A stretch of DNA of 37,096 nucleotides, taken from assembly GCA_947442625.1 (NCBI GenBank), contig CANEWJ010000009.1:1-37096 (forward strand), written 5' to 3'. The translations under genes were made by a program, and so were the position numbers. How positions within the stretch are numbered: position 1 is the stretch's first letter; every line of letters starts with the position of its first letter. Origin of the DNA: Chitinophagaceae bacterium. Its GTDB lineage: Bacteria > Bacteroidota > Bacteroidia > Chitinophagales > Chitinophagaceae. This document shows positions 8,115 to 16,248 of the stretch, one piece after another. The notes under the pieces are model-generated. The model made no database searches. It saw only the letters and a list, made by a program, of their open reading frames with translations, and was not told the origin of the DNA.

Positions 8115-8128
8115 CACTCCGTTATTAT

Positions 8129-8203
8129 GGAGGTTGTAGCTCAGTCGGTTAGAGCGTCTGATTGTGGTTCAGAAGGTCGTGGGTTCGAGACCCATCATCC
8201 TCC
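8129..8203 (+). tRNA. tRNA-His (anticodon GTG)
   Basis: The 75-base cloverleaf has the D-arm TAGCTCAG...GAGC. The anticodon stem TCTGA/TCAGA carries a TTGTGGT loop, with anticodon GTG at 8164-8166. The T-arm GTGGG-TTCGAGA-CCCAT is intact. The extra 5' G at 8129 (G-1) faces C73 at 8203, the identity pair of bacterial tRNA-His. The acceptor stem GAGGTTG/CATCCTC has one U-U mismatch at position 5:68. The 3' CCA is not encoded. It is a single-gene unit with its own promoter and a strong terminator. Confidence 0.95.
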
Positions 8204-8211
8204 CTCTCTCT

Positions 8212-8250
8212 AAAAGGTATTCTTTCAATTGAAAGAATACCTTTTTCTTT
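8212..8250 (+). terminator. Intrinsic terminator of tRNA-His
   Basis: A perfect 15-bp stem (8212-8226 with 8231-8245, AAAAGGTATTCTTTC and its complement) closes an AATT loop. It runs into a T-rich tract (CTTTTTCTTT) that begins within the 3' arm. Confidence 0.88.
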
Positions 8251-8327
8251 TTCTTCATTTTATGCCTTTTATGCTTTCTTAACATAACTTTTAGGCTCCA
8301 TTCATCACAAAAACGACCCGTAAGTTC

Positions 8328-10496
8328 ATGAAAGGGTTAATTTTGAATATGTCATCTAAATTTTTACAATTTATGTTCAGTAAAAAATCATTACCAGTTG
8401 TGATTGTTCTTGTGTTGGCCGGTTTGTTGTTAACCTACAATTCCTCAGGGATTGGTAACCCTCCAGATAAGTACCAGCTGATTTTTGAGCAAGTTGCAGA
8501 TATGTTGGAAGCTGCACATTACAGTCCGAAGAAAGTGGATGATGTATTCTCTCAAAATATTCATAAAAAATACCTGGAAGCCTTAGATCCGGACAAAAAT
8601 ATTTTTCTGCAATCCGACCTCAAGGACCTAAAAAAGTTTGAATCTTCCATTGATGACGAACTACATGGTGCACCCATCGCATATTTTTATGCAGTTGATC
8701 AGGTGTATGCAAAACGCACCAAAGAAGTTGCCGCCTATTATCCTGAATTGTTAATGTATCCTTTTCAGTTTACAGCAGATGAATCCATTGTTTTAGAACC
8801 TGAGAAGCTTGATTATTCAAAGAATGAAGCCGCAAGAAAGGATGCATGGAGAAAAAGATTGAAATTCTTAACCCTTGAACGCCTGTCTGATCTGATGGAT
8901 CAACGCAATACAATGAAGAAGGGAGATAGTGCATACAAGACAGATGCAGATCTAGAGAAGGATGCCAGGGCCAAAGTGAAACTGATGATGACAAGAAATT
9001 TTGATCGGATCATTATCAAAACCAAGCCAGATGAAAGATTTGATATGCTGGTTAACGTCATTACCAATTTCATGGATCCTCATACCACATTCTTTCCTCC
9101 ATTGGAAAAAAGATCATTTGACGAACAAATGAGTGGAAGGTTTTATGGTATTGGCGCATCATTGCGCAATGATGAGGGTGGTGCCATAAGGATTGCTACC
9201 ATCGTGGCAGGGCTTCCAGCCTATAAGTCTCAACAACTGGTTGTTGGAGATCAGGTATTGAAAGTTGGTCAGGCAGCTGAAGAGCCCACGGATCTCACTG
9301 GTTTTGAAACCGAAGATGCTGTAAAGCTGATCAGGGGTAAAAAAGGTACTGAAGTGAGGTTGACAATTAAAAAAGCAGATGGCACGATAAAGATAGTTTC
9401 CATGATAAGGGATGAAGTGGTTTTGGATGAAACGTACGCCAAAAGTGCTGTGATCAATGAGGGTGGAAAAAAGATCGGATACATATTCCTTCCAGAGTTT
9501 TACGCAGATTGGGAAAGACCCAATGGCCCAAAATGTTCTCAGGATGTTGCAAAGGAAATCATCAAACTGAAGGAACAAGCTGTTGATGCCATCATCATGG
9601 ACCTCAGGAACAATGGCGGAGGTTCTTTGTATGACGTTGTGCAGATGGTAGGTTTCTTTATCCCAGAAGGGCCAATTGTTCAGGTTAAAGACAGAGAGGG
9701 AAATCCTCAGGTACTCCGAGACAGGGATCGGTCTGTTTTGTACGACGGACCTTTGGCTGTGATGGTTAATGAATTTTCTGCCTCAGCTTCTGAGATTTTT
9801 GCAGCTGCTATTCAGGACTATGGTCGTGGGATTGTCATTGGCAGTACTTCTACCTATGGAAAAGGCACTGTTCAAAGGAATATTGGTTTGGAACCCAGCA
9901 CTGGTCCTTTCAACAAAGAGGCCACTGATATTGGTACCATAAAACTGACCTTACAGAAATTTTACCGCATCAATGGTGGATCAACTCAGCTCAAAGGCGT
10001 AACACCGAATATTATTCTTCCCGACCAGTATGAAACCTTAAAATACAGGGAAAAAGACAATCCTGATGCATTGCCTTGGGATGAAATTCCAAGAGCATTT
10101 TATACCCGTGTTTCTCCAGGCTATGACATGGATTATGTGAAAAAGAACAGCGCTGTTAGGGTTGCTGCAAATCCAACCTTTAATGCCATCAAGGAATCTT
10201 CCAGCCTCATGGAAACCGCCAACCAGCGGGTGTATTCACTTCAATTGAACAAATACCGTGAGGGACAGAAAAGCCTAAGGGAATCTTTCAAAAAAATTGA
10301 AGAGATGAACAAATCAACCAAAGTGATGGCAGTGAAAATGCTGGAGTTGGACGAGAAAAAACTTTCTGCTGACAATGATAAACTTGAAAGGCGCAAGCAG
10401 TGGATTGGCAATCTTTCAAAAGACATTTACATCAATGAGACCTGTCAAATCATCTCTGACATGATAAGACAGGTTGTTCTGGTTAAAGGAAATTAA
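8328..10496 (+). CDS. Carboxy-terminal processing peptidase, Prc/Tsp type (S41)
   Basis: This 722-residue exported protease probably trims or degrades envelope proteins from their C-termini. An N-terminal anchor or signal (about 20-37) precedes the Tsp-type N-domain. A PDZ domain lies near 265-355 (GIGASLR, GLPAYKSQQLVVGDQVLKVG). The S41 catalytic core contains EFSASASEIFAAAIQDYGRG. By alignment with E. coli Tsp, the nucleophile is Ser486 and the general base Lys512 (TYGKGTVQ). The Ser-Lys spacing is one residue longer than in Tsp. A helical Lys/Glu-rich C-terminal region (about 640-700) fits the Prc C-domain. Translation could also start at the ATG seven codons in (8349). It converges on the DinB-fold gene with only three bases between the stops. 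Confidence 0.93.
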   Translation: MKGLILNMSSKFLQFMFSKKSLPVVIVLVLAGLLLTYNSSGIGNPPDKYQLIFEQVADMLEAAHYSPKKVDDVFSQNIHKKYLEALDPDKNIFLQSDLKDLKKFESSIDDELHGAPIAYFYAVDQVYAKRTKEVAAYYPELLMYPFQFTADESIVLEPEKLDYSKNEAARKDAWRKRLKFLTLERLSDLMDQRNTMKKGDSAYKTDADLEKDARAKVKLMMTRNFDRIIIKTKPDERFDMLVNVITNFMDPHTTFFPPLEKRSFDEQMSGRFYGIGASLRNDEGGAIRIATIVAGLPAYKSQQLVVGDQVLKVGQAAEEPTDLTGFETEDAVKLIRGKKGTEVRLTIKKADGTIKIVSMIRDEVVLDETYAKSAVINEGGKKIGYIFLPEFYADWERPNGPKCSQDVAKEIIKLKEQAVDAIIMDLRNNGGGSLYDVVQMVGFFIPEGPIVQVKDREGNPQVLRDRDRSVLYDGPLAVMVNEFSASASEIFAAAIQDYGRGIVIGSTSTYGKGTVQRNIGLEPSTGPFNKEATDIGTIKLTLQKFYRINGGSTQLKGVTPNIILPDQYETLKYREKDNPDALPWDEIPRAFYTRVSPGYDMDYVKKNSAVRVAANPTFNAIKESSSLMETANQRVYSLQLNKYREGQKSLRESFKKIEEMNKSTKVMAVKMLELDEKKLSADNDKLERRKQWIGNLSKDIYINETCQIISDMIRQVVLVKGN

Positions 10497-10499
10497 TTA

Positions 10500-11021
10500 T
10501 CAGAGATCAACACCATACCTTGTGTGCAGTATTTTCTTGTGGTGTAACCAGTGTCCAACAATAATATATCCAATGGAGAGCAGGCTCACTTGCTCTCCAT
10601 TGACTGTTATGCCCGAACGGCTCAGCCAATCTTCATTAAATCCTTTGAAAAGCAGGGCAGTAGCGCGCCTAACATGCACAAATTCCTGAACAAGCTTTTC
10701 TAAATCATATGCTTTTTCTGATGCTATTGCATATTGGTTTTCTTCAAAACTTCTGATAGGATGAGGGTCTTGTCTGGCAATGGAAAGTGCCCTGAAAGCA
10801 AAAATCATTTCTGCATCAATGCAATGCCGTATCAGGGTATTGATGCTCCATTTATCGGGTGCATAGGAAAATGTGCCTTCTGCTTTAGAGATGGTTTGTA
10901 GATCTTGTTCAAGCAAGTTGACTGACCTGTCCAGTAAATCAATGATTTTACCTGGCCCAACCTGTTCAACATAACGGTTGAAAAAAGCTGGGTGCCTGAT
11001 GGCAGAATTCGCTGGATACAT
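10500..11021 (-). CDS. DinB-fold (DinB_2/YfiT-like) putative metal-dependent protein
   Basis: This 173-residue cytosolic four-helix protein has the metal-ligand pattern of the DinB/YfiT superfamily: His66 in NTLIRHCIDAE and the HxxxH pair His157/His161 in GHWLHHKKIL. Members include thiol-dependent S-transferases and many proteins of unknown function. The substrate cannot be inferred. Its ATG lies one base after the stop of the subtilase gene, so the two are almost certainly translated from one message. Confidence 0.85.
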   Translation of the reverse strand: MYPANSAIRHPAFFNRYVEQVGPGKIIDLLDRSVNLLEQDLQTISKAEGTFSYAPDKWSINTLIRHCIDAEMIFAFRALSIARQDPHPIRSFEENQYAIASEKAYDLEKLVQEFVHVRRATALLFKGFNEDWLSRSGITVNGEQVSLLSIGYIIVGHWLHHKKILHTRYGVDL

Positions 11022-11022
11022 C

Positions 11023-12729
11023 TTACTGTTTTTTCGTTTTCTTGGTTGTTTTTTCTGTTTTCTCCTGGGTTGACTTTCTTTCCCCAGTTGTAGTAGAAGC
11101 CAGTTTGAGGGCGTCTAAAGCATTGATAATTCCTCCTGTAATTGAAAGCTGATCCAAACTTGTTTTTTCATCTTCTGTTCCAGGTTTTGTGAAGCTGGTT
11201 TTAGAAGGTTTCATAGCAGATTGCTCCATAATTCGCTTCACCTGTGCCGCAGATAGATCAGGATAGTAGGAGAGAATAAGGGATGCCAAACCTGCAACAA
11301 CTGGGGATGCCATGCTCGTTCCATCCTTGTCTCCATAGGTGTTTCCGCCGGGGATAGATGAATAAATCTTCACTCCAGGTGCAAAAACATTGACTTCCCT
11401 TTTTCCATAATTGGAAAAAGAAGCTGCCAAGTCTGTTTCTGTTGCGCCACTGGCCCCAACATTTATCCAATTGGTAAAAACCTTGAGGGTGTCATTTTCA
11501 AAATTGCGAGAGGGAAAATTATCTTCCGTATCAATGTTCTTGGCATCATTTCCTGCTGCGTGCACCAAGAGGACTCCTTTTGATTCAGCATATTTAACGG
11601 CATCATCAACCCATTTTTTCTCGGGGGAGAAGCTTTTTCCAAAACTCATGTTCACCACCCAGGCACCATTGTCTACGGCATAGCGGATGGCATTGGCAAT
11701 ATCCTTGTCGTGTTCATCACCATCAGGAACTGCCCGTATGGTCATGATCTCAACATTGTTGGCTACACCATTGATGCCAATGTTATTTTGCCTTGAAGCG
11801 CCAATGATCCCTGCAACATGGGTGCCGTGGGAAGCATCTATGCCCATAATATCATTGTTGCCATAATAACGGTCATTGATGTCATCATAATTGTCTTGAA
11901 CAACATCCTGTCTATACCTTGTGGGTTCTTTTTCAACTGCTTCTACTTTGGATTTTTCTCCTTCATAAAATTGTATGAGATCAGCAATCAAACTGACATT
12001 GGTGTTTTCCATTTGCCTGGTTTGCTGGAAAAACCCCAATAAAACAGATTTCGCTTTGATCACTGAGGACTCTGATGGTTTGAAATCCTGCAGTTGATCA
12101 CCTGTATAACTTTCCTTCCCCATAGACTGTTTTAGGATGCTGTCTGCAGACGGAATTTTTGCAACCAAGTCCTTGAGGATCATAACATACATACCAGCTT
12201 CCTTTGCTTGTGCTTCAATTTGGATTTTTGCTTTGTTAAACAATTGGTATTGCACTTTTTTCTCACCTGAAAGGCTGTTTGCATCTATATTCCCATTTCC
12301 AAATTCAGGCTTGAACTTGTAGTATACCCTAACTGCTTCGTAGCTGTCTTTGCCAACGTTTCTTCCATCTTTGCCTCCAATAAAATTCCACCCATGGATG
12401 TCATCTATGTAACCGTTTTTATCATCATCAATGCCATTGCCCGGGATTTCCTTTCTGTTTTGCCAGAGTATTGGTTTCAAATCTTCATGCACTGTATCAA
12501 TGCCTGAATCAATGACGGCAACAATGACCTTCTTTTTGGGAGACTTGCCGGCCAGTAATTCAGTGTAGGCCCTTTCCAATGAAATGCCATAAATGCCAGT
12601 TGACTGATGGTCTTCCAAATGCCAACCTTTTTTATAGGAGTCAGGTTTTTCATTGAGTGATTGTGCCCCAACAAAAGAGTAACTGCAGATGAATGTGAAG
12701 AGAACTGGGATGAGCTTGATATTTTTCAT
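11023..12729 (-). CDS. Secreted subtilisin-like serine peptidase (S8)
   Basis: This 568-residue precursor has a signal peptide (cleavage near GAQ, residue 23) and the full subtilase triad. Asp74 is in AVIDSGID, His301 in DASHGTHVAG, Ser472 in GTSMASP, and the oxyanion Asn394 in AAGND. The Asp-to-His distance (227 residues) is far longer than in classical subtilisins. A mainly helical, charged insert occupies about residues 130-290. A DDDKNGYIDD segment (101-110) looks like a calcium loop. After the catalytic domain the protein ends in a Lys/Thr-rich tail. No PorSS C-terminal sorting domain is seen. It lies 13 bp after the flippase-like gene and one base before the DinB-fold gene. Confidence 0.93.
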   Translation of the reverse strand: MKNIKLIPVLFTFICSYSFVGAQSLNEKPDSYKKGWHLEDHQSTGIYGISLERAYTELLAGKSPKKKVIVAVIDSGIDTVHEDLKPILWQNRKEIPGNGIDDDKNGYIDDIHGWNFIGGKDGRNVGKDSYEAVRVYYKFKPEFGNGNIDANSLSGEKKVQYQLFNKAKIQIEAQAKEAGMYVMILKDLVAKIPSADSILKQSMGKESYTGDQLQDFKPSESSVIKAKSVLLGFFQQTRQMENTNVSLIADLIQFYEGEKSKVEAVEKEPTRYRQDVVQDNYDDINDRYYGNNDIMGIDASHGTHVAGIIGASRQNNIGINGVANNVEIMTIRAVPDGDEHDKDIANAIRYAVDNGAWVVNMSFGKSFSPEKKWVDDAVKYAESKGVLLVHAAGNDAKNIDTEDNFPSRNFENDTLKVFTNWINVGASGATETDLAASFSNYGKREVNVFAPGVKIYSSIPGGNTYGDKDGTSMASPVVAGLASLILSYYPDLSAAQVKRIMEQSAMKPSKTSFTKPGTEDEKTSLDQLSITGGIINALDALKLASTTTGERKSTQEKTEKTTKKTKKQ

Positions 12730-12742
12730 ATATAATTGATGA

Positions 12743-13759
12743 TTAATTGTTTAAATTGGTTTTAATAGATTTTTTGTTGAGGCTGAAAAGCAATGCAATT
12801 GAAATAGGTCCTGTAATAAAAAGCATGACTGTTTGAACTGACCAGAGCAACCAACCAAAAGCAAGCCCTGAGACTTCTTTTACGCCATACAGCAACATTG
12901 TCTTTTGAACGGCAAATTGATAAGCGCCTATGCCTCCTTGTGTTGCAATCATGGCAAAACTACCAAAGGTGAGGATGGACAGCGAAGGTACCCATCCAAG
13001 TTGAACAAGGTCTTGCATGGCATAAAAACCAACCCTGATGCTGGCGAGGTAAAGAAACCAAATGGCCATTGTGTATACAATGAACATGAACTTGTTTTCA
13101 ACCTTCCTGACACTGATCAGACCCTCAACAATTCCTTTTATCCAATTCTTTATTTTTAACAGGAAAGAAGAATGGCGGAACTTGATATACAACATGTAAC
13201 CAAGAGTACCCAAGGATAATAATAGAATGATCAACGACAAAATGGCTGTTGGAGAAGCATTGATTTTTAACAGAATTTGGTCAAAAAGTTCTTTTGCATA
13301 GCCACCAACAAGGTCAATTTGGGTTGAAATGGCAAGCAGAATCACTAAAGCCAGGCAAATTAGGTCTAAAACCCTTTCCGCAACCATTGTCCCGATCAGT
13401 TTGTCAACCGGAATTTTTTCGTATTTGCCCAGTAAGCTGCATTTCATTACTTCTCCCAACCTAGGAAACAGAAGATTAAAGAAAAAACCTGTGAGTACAG
13501 CAAGAAAAACATTGACGGTTCCCGGGCTTTTTCCTAATGGTTTTATCAACATTTTCCACCTGATGGCCCTTATATAGTGACTGAGTATAATAATAATGAT
13601 GCAAGGAGCAATAATACTTGGTTTAGCATTGAAAACCAATGATTTGACTTTATTGATTTCATTTTCAGTAAATGATCTTGTAGAGAACCAAACAAGGAAA
13701 ACGCCCAATGAAAGGAAAATAATGAACTGCAATATCGTTTTAATCCTTTTGATGAACAT
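12743..13759 (-). CDS. Lysylphosphatidylglycerol synthase TM-domain / UPF0104 flippase-like protein
   Basis: This integral membrane protein of 338 residues has about eight transmembrane helices. It carries the family blocks RAIRWKMLIKPLG, FFFNLLFPRLGEVMKC and a late GSFAMIATQGGIGAYQF. It corresponds to the flippase-like domain of MprF without the aminoacyl-transferase domain, and such proteins are presumed to move lipids or lipid-linked molecules. The frame can be extended to a TTG at 13789, but the ATG at 13759 gives the usual short N-terminus and is preferred. A weak -7-like TAACTTTA overlaps the discarded extension. It is the first gene of a probable operon with the subtilase and DinB-fold genes. 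Confidence 0.85.
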   Translation of the reverse strand: MFIKRIKTILQFIIFLSLGVFLVWFSTRSFTENEINKVKSLVFNAKPSIIAPCIIIIILSHYIRAIRWKMLIKPLGKSPGTVNVFLAVLTGFFFNLLFPRLGEVMKCSLLGKYEKIPVDKLIGTMVAERVLDLICLALVILLAISTQIDLVGGYAKELFDQILLKINASPTAILSLIILLLSLGTLGYMLYIKFRHSSFLLKIKNWIKGIVEGLISVRKVENKFMFIVYTMAIWFLYLASIRVGFYAMQDLVQLGWVPSLSILTFGSFAMIATQGGIGAYQFAVQKTMLLYGVKEVSGLAFGWLLWSVQTVMLFITGPISIALLFSLNKKSIKTNLNN

Positions 13760-13921
13760 CCATTTGTATTGAACCGTAAAGTTAACCAAATGCTTGGTTG
13801 GAGAAAATGTAAATCTTTGTCAGATTCAGCCTAAAAGGACCTGAAATGGCTGTTGGCAGGCAAATCCGATAAAATTTCTTATTTTTACATGCAATTTCGT
13901 CCGCTTCATTAATCCAAACAA

Positions 13922-14737
13922 ATGGTAAGCAAAAAAAGAATTCTCTTTATAGCCAACGAGATGTCGCCTTACCTTGAACTCACAGAGTTCTCGGAGATCG
14001 TAAATAAACTTGCGATTAAAGCCAACGATACTGGCTATGAAGTAAGGTGCATCATGCCCAGATTTGGAACAATCAACGAAAGAAGACATCGTCTGCATGA
14101 GGTGGTTAGGCTCTCTGGTATCAATATTTCTATTGAAAATGATGATTATCCACTCCAAATCAAGGTCGCTTCCCTTCCCAATGCCCGACTCCAGGTTTAT
14201 TTTTTGGATAATGAGGATATGTTCAAGCGTAAATTTGTTTTTCAGGACGAAAATGAAAAATGGTACGATGATAACGGGATTCGTTCAATTTTTTTCTGCA
14301 AAGGAGCCCTTGAAACAGTTAAAAAATTTGGCTGGCCTCCGGATATTATCCATTGCAGTGGCTGGATGACCAGCCTTATTCCACTTTTTTTAAAAACAGC
14401 CTACAAGAAAGAACCGGTTTTCAGCAACAGCAAAGTTTTGTTCACCCTTGGACAAAATACATTTTCTGAGAAACTGGGTGATGATTTCCTTAAATTAAGC
14501 ATGATCAATGTTGGCATCAAAGAAAAAGATTTGGAGGCCTATAAAAACATTGACAATACAGCCTTATTCAATGGAGCTGCCACCTATGCTGATGCCATTT
14601 CTTTTGGCGATGGGGAAGTAGAAAAGATGTTGATCGACCAGTTTTCCAAAGTGAAAGGCAAGAAAGTAATTCCCTACAACCAAGACTCTGATTTAACAGA
14701 GTATTTACAATTGTATGGCGACCTTGCAAATAAGTAA
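13922..14737 (+). CDS. GT5-like N-terminal domain protein ('glycogen/starch synthase' relative, catalytically degenerate)
   Basis: This 271-residue protein matches only the first Rossmann half of starch/glycogen synthases (RILFIANEMSPYLELTEF at the N-terminus, PDIIHCSGWMTSL near 140). It stops where the second, nucleotide-sugar-binding half would begin. The ADP-glucose-binding KTGG motif is replaced by ELTE, and the usual HxHDW motif is HCSGW. So it is unlikely to polymerise glucose. Similar short proteins are, as I recall, common in Bacteroidota beside DUF4270 genes, as here (32 bp upstream). A regulatory, scaffold or sugar-sensing role is possible but unproven. Confidence 0.75.
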   Translation: MVSKKRILFIANEMSPYLELTEFSEIVNKLAIKANDTGYEVRCIMPRFGTINERRHRLHEVVRLSGINISIENDDYPLQIKVASLPNARLQVYFLDNEDMFKRKFVFQDENEKWYDDNGIRSIFFCKGALETVKKFGWPPDIIHCSGWMTSLIPLFLKTAYKKEPVFSNSKVLFTLGQNTFSEKLGDDFLKLSMINVGIKEKDLEAYKNIDNTALFNGAATYADAISFGDGEVEKMLIDQFSKVKGKKVIPYNQDSDLTEYLQLYGDLANK

Positions 14738-14769
14738 TTAATCAGTCAGGAAACGTTAAAATATATTAA

Positions 14770-16212
14770 GTGAGATACCGAAGTTTGTTGAAAGTCCTGG
14801 TTTTTGTTTTTTCAATCGCTTTTTATTCTAATTGTACCAAAATCAAGGGTACTGATATTGGCGCAGGATTGCTTCCAGCCATTGACAATATCATTACATT
14901 TGACACTAGTTTTGAAGTGATTGCTTCCACTTACACAACGCCAGATTCACTCGTTCCCCGTTTGGGAAGAGATATCAATGGCAACGCAGGCCAATTTATC
15001 CTTGGACACATTTCTAATGATCCCCAGTTTGGGAAGACTACCGCTTCTATTTTCATGGAGTTAAAACCATCCAATTACCCCCTTTATTTTGAGAATGTGT
15101 CAGATAGCCTTTACCTCGACTCTGTTGTTCTTTGCTTGAGATGGACCAATACTTTTGGAGACACCAATGCGCTCCAAACCATAAATGTCCACCGCATTTC
15201 AGAAAAATTGGCATCAGATTCAGCATATCTTACCACCAAATCTGTTCAATATGGCGAACTGATTGGATCAAAAACATTCGCACCTTCTGCTTTGAATGAT
15301 TCACTTTTTCTCTTTAGGCAAAGCTTGAACAACCAGCTGCGCATCAGGCTCAATAATTCTTTTGCAAGGGCACTTCTTTCTTTTGACACAACCGGTCGAA
15401 GTCCTTATAAGTCTGATTCTCTCTACCGTGATTTCCTCAAAGGGTTTGCATTGGTTCCTCAAAGCAGCGGAAGCAATGCCAATGCCCTCATGAGTTTTGC
15501 GATGAGCGATACGGCTACCCAGCTGCGTATATATTATCGCTTTACAAAAGAGGGTAAAGCTGATACCACGTTCAAGAATTTCATTTTTAACAATGGTATT
15601 CCTGGTGCTTCTGCCAATCAAATTGTTAGATCCTATACTGGTAGTGAAGCAACGCGTCATCTTGGTACAAAACCAAGAGGCGATAGCCTTATTTATCTTC
15701 AGGCAGCCCCTGGGACGTATTCAATGCTCAGGATTCCTGGATTGGATGAATTCAAGCAAAAAAAAGGGAATGTTATGGTTCATCTTGCTGAACTTTCTAT
15801 GCAGGAAGTTACTACACCAGGAAGACGTCCCAACTTATTTCAAACCCCAGAATTCCTTTATGCTGAGATGTTGGATTCTGCCAATAAAAAATATTACCCT
15901 TTTTTGTCTGACGGATTTGTCAATGGTAAATTCGAAGCTTTCCTCTTTGGTGGGCAACGAAAGTATACCGCTGATAATTCCGGACAATATTTATCTGCTT
16001 ATAGTATGAACCTTACCAGGTACTTACAGGGTATCATCACCAGAAATAACCCAAATTTTCAGTTGAGGTTGACTGCACCATACAGCCTCCGTTATGAAGA
16101 TCTATTTATAACCTTTGCACTCAACAATCTCTGCAGGGGAAATGTCGTGCTCGGTGGTGGTAGCCATGCTTCAAAAAAAATGAAATTCAGGGTTGTTTAT
16201 TCTAAACTTTGA
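14770..16212 (+). CDS. DUF4270 family lipoprotein
   Basis: This 480-residue exported protein has a lipoprotein-type signal: basic RYR, a hydrophobic core LLKVLVFVFSIAF, and Cys22 in YSNC. The body matches DUF4270 as I know it, with an N-terminal TDIGAGLLP block, a beta-rich sequence with many Ser/Thr/Asp/Asn, and an LARALL-type helix (SFARALLSFD). No ATG is available near the N-terminus. The start is a GTG at 14770, giving a well-shaped signal peptide, with a TTG at 14785 as the alternative. The family is of unknown function, probably outer-membrane associated. Its gene follows the GT5-like gene closely and precedes metK by 36 bp. Confidence 0.78.
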   Translation: MRYRSLLKVLVFVFSIAFYSNCTKIKGTDIGAGLLPAIDNIITFDTSFEVIASTYTTPDSLVPRLGRDINGNAGQFILGHISNDPQFGKTTASIFMELKPSNYPLYFENVSDSLYLDSVVLCLRWTNTFGDTNALQTINVHRISEKLASDSAYLTTKSVQYGELIGSKTFAPSALNDSLFLFRQSLNNQLRIRLNNSFARALLSFDTTGRSPYKSDSLYRDFLKGFALVPQSSGSNANALMSFAMSDTATQLRIYYRFTKEGKADTTFKNFIFNNGIPGASANQIVRSYTGSEATRHLGTKPRGDSLIYLQAAPGTYSMLRIPGLDEFKQKKGNVMVHLAELSMQEVTTPGRRPNLFQTPEFLYAEMLDSANKKYYPFLSDGFVNGKFEAFLFGGQRKYTADNSGQYLSAYSMNLTRYLQGIITRNNPNFQLRLTAPYSLRYEDLFITFALNNLCRGNVVLGGGSHASKKMKFRVVYSKL

Positions 16213-16221
16213 TTTTCACGT

Positions 16222-16229
16222 TATATTTG
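16222..16229 (+). promoter_or_regulatory. -7 box of a metK promoter
   Basis: TATATTTG matches the TAnnTTTG consensus exactly and lies 20 bases before the metK ATG. No TTTG is found at the usual 19-21 base spacing, only at 10 bases (16208-16211). The predicted leader is about 15 bases, too short for any riboswitch. Confidence 0.5.
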
Positions 16230-16248
16230 CAAAAACAAAAACATTCAT

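Noticed and set aside
14770-14772. Possible frameshift or missing start in the DUF4270 gene because it lacks an ATG
   Set aside because: A GTG start at this point gives a complete lipoprotein signal peptide, and the gene is otherwise uninterrupted.
16213-16248. Possible SAM riboswitch before metK
   Set aside because: Only 36 bases separate the DUF4270 stop from the metK start, and a -7 box takes part of them, so no known SAM riboswitch could fit.
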